From the NCBI GenBank assembly GCA_025200525.1, contig CM045758.1, forward strand, positions 59,305,649-59,369,648: a stretch of DNA of 64,000 bases, given 5' to 3'. Numbering within the stretch: the first letter of the stretch is position 1; every line of letters begins with the position of its first letter. Position numbers and translations under genes: made by a program. The notes beneath the pieces were generated by a model that worked only from the letters and a program-made list of their open reading frames with translations, ran no database searches and was not told the DNA's origin. This document shows, piece after piece, positions 56,675 through 64,000 of this stretch. This DNA is from Camellia lanceoleosa (Eukaryota; Streptophyta; Magnoliopsida; Ericales; Theaceae).

Positions 56675-58214
56675 TGTAACGGCCCACGAAAATAACCACT
56701 ATCTGCCTCATGATAACTGATGGAAAAATAGAAGTTTATAAAATATTAACCTTTCTTTGATTCTATTTTCATGTACAAAAGATGACATATGCATGTATAC
56801 ATTAATAAATCCTAAACCTTGAATGTATAGAATATGACGTGTAAATGAATTGAAATAAAAGTACAAGTAAGTTTATGCCCTAACAGCTACATCTTTCCAA
56901 GTCATTACTTGGGTATAACAAAAGTGAGTTAAACTCAATATATATAGAATGCCTAAGTCTTGTACAAAAATAATTACTCAAGAGAAACAAAAAGAAGCTC
57001 TCGGCTCCAAGTCCTCTCAAGCTACGTCCTTGGTAGAGGCATATCATCAGTATCTAAAAGTTGTTTTCCACATAGGGCGAGCTAAAAGTCCAGTAGGCAT
57101 ACTTGAACACAATGTATGAAACTTAACAAAATCATAAGGTGAATTCATATGCATGCCATTTGCCAAACATTATACTTTTCCATATCAAAACAATGCAATG
57201 CCTATATTATATATCAGTTCATGAAAACTATACTTTTATATTAGAAAGTAGGGCAATAGATACAAAACACTGGGAATCTCTAGGTATGTGTCTGCTAGTA
57301 GTCTATACAAGCACTACCAAAGTCATTTTATTGGTACTAACCGGAAGGATCGGCACGTAACTGCGTAGGTTTCTTAACTTTCACCAAGGACACACAGGAC
57401 AACATAATTGACCACAACCACACCCCTCACCAAATTCACCAAGGTATAAACCCTTTTTTCTCAAAACAATACATTTTCAATGTTAAGTATGAAGCAATGC
57501 TCAAGGCAAGATGTATGAGTAATTAGTTTCAATTAACCTAATCCTTATGCAATTTCTTCAACAATCAAAACTATCCTCTACCGATAACCTAAAATGGATA
57601 TTTCTACACAACCGATAATTTTTCAACAATAGATAAAATCTTATAAATTTCAAAATGGGAGCGATAATATATATCCAACTCCACTCTTATTATCAACAGA
57701 TACATTTTTCTTATCTTTTCAAACCCAATATCTTTTTCTTTTCTTTCAAAAATCAAACATCAATGATTTTCAAACAAAACGTCCTTTACTTTCAGAATCA
57801 CATTTAAGGAAGGAATTTCCAACATTTCAACACAAACCAACAATATTCACACTCCCATAACCTTTCACAAGAATATTTTTGAAAAACCCCTCTTTTACAT
57901 TTCAAAATCAAACCCTAGATTTAAACCCAAAATCCTCATATCACTAAACCTTTTCAAAGAGCAAATAACTGAGCTAAGAATCATACCAAAGGTTGAAGAA
58001 ATCTCTACCTTAAGAGTAGAAGAAGAGGGGACCAAGGGTAAAAGCTTGATGGAACCAAAAACAAGATCTTCTCCGATTAAAATGACCCTTTCAACGACCT
58101 CTACCTTTTTCCCAAAGGAATTATGGTAGAGAAATCAATGGATTTGGGTGCATTTGATGTATTTAGGCAAGAACTAGAGAGAGAGGGTGAATCAATTAGG
58201 TTTAGAAGAGTTTT

Positions 58215-58245
<31 letters not shown>

Positions 58246-58725
58246 TCAAAAAGTGATCAAAAAAGGCCTCTCCCCGATTTGATATATACACAGATCGCTC
58301 GAGTGACAAAAACATCGCTCGAGCCTTAAACACAATAAGTGAAACCACTCGAGTGACCAAAATACCGTTCGATCGCACAATGACCCCCTTACAGAAGTTC
58401 AGACCTGCAAAAGACTGCTTGAGCGAAGAAAGAACCACTCAAGCGAAGATTATCCTATTCTAGAAGTTTTACAGGCCTGCAAAAATACCAAGAGATCTCA
58501 AAGCCCGCTTGAGCGACCAGAGCATTGCTCGAGCAAACCAGAAGTGAAACAGACAACAACTTTATTGAAAAACTAACTCCCAACCTATTTCAAACACAAC
58601 CAACAACTCCAAACAGCCAAACTGAACTAACAACAAGATGATAATGGCATAAACAACAATTAAAGGTATGGAACACTGGATCTAAGAGCATGTAAATGGT
58701 TGGGTCTAAACTAGAGCCATTATAA
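56675..58725 (-). mobile_element. 3' LTR of the Tekay element (about 2.05 kb)
   Basis: It starts TGTAACGGCCCACG at 56675 on the plus strand and ends near 58725, next to the minus-strand polypurine tract AAGGGGAGA. It contains GCTCGAG-type palindromes at 58290-58540 and a GA microsatellite at 58214-58246. Terminal bases at the right end are mutated. Confidence 0.7.
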
Positions 58726-58741
58726 TCTCTCCCCTTAAGAA
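58726..58741 (-). other. Polypurine tract of the Tekay element
   Basis: The minus strand reads GAAATTTCTTAAGGGGAGA before the LTR. GACGAAATTTCTTxAAGGGGAGA is the usual 3' signature of Tekay/Del elements. Confidence 0.8.
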
Positions 58742-58924
58742 ATTTCGTCCACAAAATTTAAATAAACTAATCATCACTGGATTTCAATTCCATTGACAAT
58801 CCATACTAGTAATAATGATAAAATAGAGTTTCTAGCACACAATATTACACTTCAAATTTCCAAAACATTTACAATGTTTATATATTACAACATGAGAAAA
58901 TTTCTAATACAAAACTCAAACATC

Positions 58925-59150
58925 AATAAATAGGTCTGGATACTTTTCACGGACTTTTGCCTCATGCTCCCAAGTCGCCTCTTCAACCCCATGGTGCCAT
59001 CATAACATCTTAACCAATAGGATAGTCTTGCATCTCAAGACTTGATTCTGAGTATCTAATACCCGAACTGGTCTCTCTTTATACGAGGCATCATCATTTA
59101 CCTCTAACTCAATCCAATCCAACACGTTTAAAGGATCAAGCTCGTACTTT
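58925..59150 (-). pseudogene. Chromodomain at the integrase C-terminus
   Basis: The minus strand reads LDWIELEVNDDASYKERPV, RVLDTQNQVLRCKTILLVKM, a stop where Trp is expected, and WHHGVEEATWEHEAKVREKY. This is the chromodomain pattern that binds methylated histone H3 and directs integration of chromoviruses to heterochromatin. It is in a different frame from the upstream integrase end. Confidence 0.8.
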
Positions 59151-60200
59151 CAGAGCATACATATATGAAACACGTCATGAACCCCAAATAGTTGGGACAA
59201 TAAGGCCAAACAATAAGCTACCTCCCCAATTCGCTTTAGAATCTCAAAGGGCCTAATAAATCTAGAAGACAACTTCTCGCTCTTTTCGAATCTCATTGGC
59301 AATATTTTGAGAAACACATGATCTCCTCCCTTAAAAGACAAAGGCCTCCTCCTACAGTCGGCATAGCTCTTCTAACAGCTTTGAGCTGAAACCAACCTCT
59401 TACGAATAAGTGCAACCTTCTCCATTGTTTCCTAGACTAATTCAGGACCTAACATTGGTACGTCACACACCTCAACCCAATATGCTGGAGATCTACTCAG
59501 TCAGCCATACAAGGCCTTAAAAGGTGCCATACCAATACTCACCTGAAAATTATTATTATAGACAAACTCCACCAAGGGTAAATGCCTCTTCCACGACCCT
59601 TTAAAATAGAGCATGCAAACCCAAAGCATGTCCTCTAAAATCTGAATGGTGCACTCGGACTGCCTATCAATCTGATGATGATAGGTGATGCTAAATGTTA
59701 ACCTAGTGCCCAAGACATTTTGTAGGCTCTGCCACAACTAAGCCATGAAACGTGGATCTCTATCTAAGACGATGGTCACTAGAACCCCATGAAGTTGAAC
59801 TATGTCCCTAACATATAGGTCGGCAAGATAATCTACTGAGTCACTCGTGTGCATAGGTACAAAGTTTGCTAATTTGGTTAACCGATCGATTATCACCCAT
59901 ACGACATCATTACATCATTGAGTCATCGGAAGACCCACAACAAAGTCCATCGTGATATGCTCCCACTTCCACTCAACTATAGGTAAGGGCTGTAACAAAC
60001 CCGCTGGTCGTTGACGCTTAACCTTCACTTGTTAACAAGTAAGAAACCTCGAAACAAACAGGGCTACATCTTTCTTTATCCCCCTTCACCAAAACTGGCG
60101 ACTACGGTCGTGATATATCTTTGTGCCTCCTAAGTGTACTGCAAGATGTGCATGGTGAAATTCTCAGAGCACCTCCTCTCTACAAGATTCTGGCATGAAA
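59150..60200 (-). pseudogene. int: Tekay integrase
   Basis: The zinc-binding part is visible as FHHAHLAVHLGGTKIYHD and later C (60180-60030), with a stop before [11 protein letters not shown]. The core reads [57 protein letters not shown] and MLYFKGSWKRHLPLVEFVYN. The end FKGGDHVFLKILPMR and SSRFIRPFEILKRIGEVAY runs to 59150. At least four stops lie between these blocks. Confidence 0.85.
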
Positions 60201-60429
60201 AGACGGTCTAGATACCTCACACTCAAGTCAAAATAAACATTCAAGCCCTTCTCTACCTTTTCACTGGATATCTTTCCTCGGATAGATTCCACTTCGCAAT
60301 TATCCTGTGTGCTTCTATAACTTGGCTAACTAGAGTAGGTTGTGCAACTACAGTGAACAAAGCGGCAGACCCAACAGACTTGCTAAGATGCAAGTTAAAC
60401 TCACCCACTACACCCAACGTCTCCCATTC

Positions 60430-60837
60430 TCAGATGGGAAAACTAGCTACATTGCTTACGGATTTCCAACTCAAAGCGTCGGCCACTATGCTGGCCTTCC
60501 CCGGATGATAGTGTAACTCAAAATCATAATCCTCCATAAACTCCATCCACCTCCTCCGCCTCAAATTTAAGTCTTTTTGTGAAAACATATATTTCAAACT
60601 TTTGTGATTGAAAAGCACTTCAAATCTCTCCTCGTACATGTAATGCCTCCAGATTTTTAAGGCAAAAATCGCCCCCACTAACTCTAAGTCGTCAGTAGGA
60701 TAGTTTCTCTCATCTATTTTTAATTGCTGTGAGTCATACACTACCACTTTCTCTTCTTGCATCAATACACAACCCAAGGTTTCCCGAGATGCATCACATG
60801 AAACCGAATAGCCCAAACCTCTCTCCAGAATAATCAA
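60430..60837 (-). pseudogene. Tekay RNase H
   Basis: GLGYSVSCDASRETLGCVLM carries the first catalytic Asp. It is followed by QQLKIDERNYPTDDLELVGA with the Glu-containing helix, FNHKSLKYMFSQKDLNLRRR, and the end YHPGKASIVADALSWKS. It is an open 135-codon stretch. Confidence 0.88.
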
Positions 60838-61750
60838 AACTAAAGTAGTGGTAAGTCTATTCTTAAGCTCCTAAAAAGACCTTTCGCAAGCCTCACTCCA
60901 TACAAATTTAATCCCTTTCCTTGTCAATTTGGTTAATAGTGAAGCCACTTTAGAGAAATCTTTCACAAGATGTTGATAATACTAGGCTAAGCTCAAGAAA
61001 CTCCAGATCTCAAAGGCATTCTTAGGTTGTCCCCATTATTGCGTTTATCTTAGATGAATCTACATTCACCCTTTCCCCAGATACCACATGGCCTAAGAAC
61101 TTAACTTCTTTTAGCCAAAAAACATACTTCTTGAACTTAGCATATAATTGGTGTGCTTTAAGCAACTCAAGTACAACCCACAAGTGTTTCTCATTTTCCT
61201 CCTCAAAGGGTAAGTAGACTAAGATGTCGTCGACAAAGACAACCATGAATCAATCTAAGAACTCACGAAAAATTTGATTCATCAATTCCAAAAATGAAGC
61301 CAGTGCATTGGTTAGCCCAAAAGGCATTACTAAGAATTTGTAATGGCCATACCATGTACGGAATGTTGTTTTCTAAATATACTCTTCATTTATCCTCAAC
61401 TGGTGATATTCCAATCTCAAATCGATCTTCGAAAAACAATGCGACCCCTTTAACTGGTCAAACAAATCATCTATTCGTGGCAATGGGTACTTGTTCTTAA
61501 CAGTTACCTGGTTCAACTTCGATAATCGATGCGCAGTCATAATGTGCCATCTTTCTTCTTTGCAAAGAGAGCCAATGGTCCCTAAAGTGAAGTACTAGGT
61601 TGGATGAAGCCCTTATTTAAAAGTTCTTGGAGTTAAATCTCTAACTCGTCAACTCAGCGGCTGCAAATCTATATGGTTCCATAGAAATCAGTGTCATCTT
61701 GGGCACTAAGTGAGTGAAGAATTCAATCTCCCGGTGGGGTGGCAAACTAG
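60838..61750 (-). pseudogene. pol: Tekay reverse transcriptase
   Basis: The minus strand gives [20 protein letters not shown] near 61470, [20 protein letters not shown] at about 61340, the catalytic FVDDILVY at 61235-61215 and then KKYVFWLKEVKFLGHVVSGE. Several stops are present (for example near 61370 and 61250). The thumb part down to 60838 is weakly preserved. Confidence 0.82.
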
Positions 61751-61986
61751 TAAGGTCTGGGAAAAATATTCAAGTATTCACAAAATACCCTTGGCAAGTC
61801 ACTTCAAACCACGTCATTCCCATTACCCAAGATGGTTGTAAGGAGAAAATTAAGCTCACCTCGATCACGTGAGTCATACAATGGCGACAAAAATCTATCA
61901 GCTTGATCTCTTAGAAAATAAGAACAATCACCACTTGAGGTGCACACAACAACTCTCTTACGGTGGCAATTTATGATGGCACGGTA

Positions 61987-62301
61987 TCAAGACAACCAAT
62001 CCATGCCTAGGATGACATCTAAACCCGACATATCAAATAAAACAAAATCAAAAGGAAGTCGGCGACCAGCAACCTCTATTACACAACCACCACATCCTCG
62101 ATCTAAGACAACCTTACCCCCAACTGGTGACTCTACCCTGAGAGAAGACACTAACTGAGCCATTTTTAATACCAAAACCGGTGCGAATACAGACGAAATG
62201 AAGGAATGAGATGCACCAGCATCAATCAATATGCTGGCAATAGAGTTGAATAACAAAAAGTTACCTCTCACAACAGAAGGTGCTGGCGACTGATCCGGCA
62301 T
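61987..62301 (-). pseudogene. pro: Tekay aspartic protease
   Basis: The stretch SILIDAGASHSFISSVFAP has Asp-Ala-Gly-Ala in the place of the catalytic D-S/T-G motif; DSGATHSFI or DAGASHSFI is normal in this lineage. PFDFVLFDMSGLDVILGMDW with the ILGMDWL signature ends the domain. Confidence 0.85.
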
Positions 62302-62344
62302 GATAACAACATACTCACACCCTAGAGGCCTTTGTTCTTCCTAC

Positions 62345-63110
62345 TCACCCCATGGAGCATAGGTCTGGTACACGAATTAAGTTGAAAAGGTTTCCTGATT
62401 GGCCCTCGAGGCTTGTGCTGACTAGGTTGGCCGATGGCTCTATGTCTATCTTGAACCAGATGCACCAGATGTGCCACCAGACTGGAGGCAAAATCTCCTT
62501 AAGTGCCCTGATTGCCCACATTGATAATAGGTAGGTGGTTGCTCTCTCCCTTGGCCCTGCCCCTGAGAACAAGTCAAGGACGGTGTAGATTGTTGCCCTC
62601 CTCTCTTTTGCGGGCACACTAAAGACTTATCGCCTAACTGACCACACTTGAAGCAAGTGAAACTACCCTGGTTACCTCTCCCCGATCCAGAACTTGGCAC
62701 GAGAAAGGTGGATCTAAACTATGCTGCCTAGGACTGCTGTGTGGTGGAACCCTAACTCTGCCTAGAGCCTCTCATCTGCTCCTCCTTTATTTGAATCATG
62801 GTCTCTAAGTAAGCCACCGCCTCCACTAGGTGACCATAATCCCTAATCATAGACTCAGCCACCTAGAAAAGAAGCTCGGTCCTTAACCTCTTCTCGAACT
62901 CGATGCAACAACGTTCTTCCGTCACCGCGAGTTCTGGTACAAACCTCGATAAGCTTAGGAAAGCTGCTTTAAACTCGGCCATTGGCGTGTTCAACTGGTT
63001 GAGCTTCAAAAATTGCTCCATCAACTTCTCCCTAGCAATGGGTAGTAAAAACATGTCCTATCCGAAGTTACCCCAATATGCCCTCGTACATACTTCTACC
63101 ATTGACCCAC
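62345..63110 (-). pseudogene. gag: Tekay gag, 5' end missing
   Basis: IAREKLMEQFLKLNQLNTPM and AEFKAAFLSLSRFVPELAV at 63030-62920 belong to the gag domain. Two CCHC knuckles follow in the 62700-62446 stretch: CFKCGQLGDKSLVC and YYQCGQSGHLRRFC. The frame continues upstream through a stop to 63110 (SMVEVCTRAYWGNFG), where it is cut by the LTR at 63111. Confidence 0.82.
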
Positions 63111-64000
63111 TATGGGATGCTTTTTTGGGGGTTACCAAGTGCATCTGACAATTCAGACTCCCAATTTCTGATCTAATATCACTAGTGCAATGTGAAATAG
63201 AAAATGAGAGTCCAAATTCAACAATTTTTATAGAAAATCCATTTTATTGCAAAACATTGCCAAAAATGGACTACATCACCAGATTTTAGAGTTGCCATCT
63301 AATCTTTTGGGAAAATTAGAAAACTCGTGACTCGTGCCAAAGGCCACCGTCCGTCATAACCAAAGTGTCTCAGCTCAGGAACATAGGTATGAGAGAGAAA
63401 GGTCATTAATTGAGCATGCCACTCACCCAATTAAAGATCAACCTCTATTAAGTCATAATGTGGTTTTTATAATCAATGTAAATCCATATTCTGATTATTG
63501 ATAATGTTACAATTACTAGCTAAGGCACTCGAATATAGATTATGTCATAAGTTTTGGTTATGTTCTGACTTCATATATTTTTGAAAGGGGTTTTCTTGGA
63601 TAAAATCTGTAGGATAAGAATCATTTGCACTACAAAATAAATAACATAACCTCCATCCACTGGCATTCAAACAGGTATCTCACTTAAGCCTCATGCTATA
63701 AAAACAGATATGGTACGGAACACGCACATACAATATGCTAAAGTTCAAAATGCTCACCTAGTACTCCAAGGCGAGTCCCACCATACGAAGATATGTGCAG
63801 ATATGCTTGATCCTATATGCAAGTTTCTAATGCAATACATACAAAATATGTATCTAGGAATCTAGATGCTAAGATGTAGTATGAGTATCACCACAATACA
63901 TGGATTTATGCACGTATTCATCTTTGAAAATAGTAAATCCTATTAATGTGGAAGATCTGGACCCAAATGCATGATAAAGAAAACATGATGCAATACCCAA
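63111..64000 (-). mobile_element. End part of a Tat/Ogre LTR
   Basis: It starts TATGGGATGC at 63111 and aligns with 5282-6170 of the LTR at the left side of the window. The PBS-like motif (minus strand TGGCAACTCT) is at 63288-63297, 177 bp from the end. Tekay gag, not a primer-binding site, lies directly to the left, so this is a solo or 3' LTR that inserted into the Tekay gag. It continues past the window. Confidence 0.75.

Larger units (their letters stand above)
56675..63110 (-). mobile_element. Decayed Tekay-lineage chromovirus element
   Basis: It is minus-oriented. It has a 3' LTR (56675-58725), polypurine tract, chromodomain, integrase, RNase H, RT, protease and gag, in reverse order along the plus strand. 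The gag end is cut at 63111 by a Tat/Ogre LTR, so the 5' LTR and primer-binding site are missing. The chromodomain after the integrase and the motif style (LVEFVYNNNFQVSIGMAPF) place it in the Tekay/Del lineage. Confidence 0.85.

Noticed and set aside
5282..64000. LTRs at 5282-8244 and 63111 as the two ends of one giant element
   Set aside because: Left of 63111 is Tekay gag and not a primer-binding site, so the right copy is not the 5' LTR of an element running to 5282.

Overview
The window is nuclear DNA from a flowering plant, probably a woody eudicot. It is almost entirely a nest of Ty3/gypsy LTR retrotransposons of the Tat/Ogre and Tekay (chromovirus) lineages, with one decayed host-type gene fragment, a receptor-like LRR protein. 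The plant assignment rests on the retroelement lineages, the LRR protein type, GT-AG introns and the CTCGAG-rich and AT-rich LTRs. Species cannot be read from the sequence. I saw no intact single-copy gene, rRNA, tRNA or CRISPR array.

Layout, left to right. 1-2377 is the 3' part of a plus-oriented Tat/Ogre LTR that cuts off a minus-oriented Tat element (gag 2378-4041, primer-binding site, 5' LTR 4077-4518). 4519-5281 is unassigned. 5282-8244 is a minus-oriented 3' LTR followed by a stub of its internal region (to 8967). 8968-12429 holds the start and the end of a plus-oriented LTR with a truncated LRR receptor-like protein gene (11054-12147) between them. 12430-12981 and 55138-56674 are the two halves of a Tekay-related LTR fragment, split by a 42-kb composite Tat element (12982-55132, target-site duplication GTGGG). 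56675-63110 is a decayed minus-oriented Tekay element with 3' LTR, chromodomain, integrase, RNase H, RT, protease and gag. From 63111 to the end is part of another LTR like the one at 5282.

Inside the 42-kb element: its 3' LTR contains a complete 11.5-kb Tat element (13558-25069, duplication CATAC). Its gag-pro-pol lies on the minus strand at 43520-50875. Between pol and the 3' LTR are two spliced genes on the opposite (plus) strand: a six-exon plant-mobile-domain gene (29908-32480) and a two-exon gene resembling Ogre-type DUF7745 proteins (33106-42848). The second exon of the latter is split by a plus-oriented solo LTR (34189-42639, duplication AGTAC), which itself carries a Tekay-like solo LTR (36864-40702, duplication TTAGC). 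The 11.5-kb element repeats the same plan: minus-strand gag-pro-pol and a plus-strand antisense gene with a Transposase_28-like domain, plus two tandem-repeat arrays.

How it works together: both Tat elements have sense gag-pol converging on antisense genes, and all coding regions carry stops or frameshifts, so nothing here looks autonomous now. The points most worth following are the antisense spliced genes, a GGCC-rich palindromic module that recurs upstream of both LTR and antisense-gene TATA boxes, a PBS-like motif about 175-210 bp inside the end of seven LTRs, and several long palindromes or hairpins.
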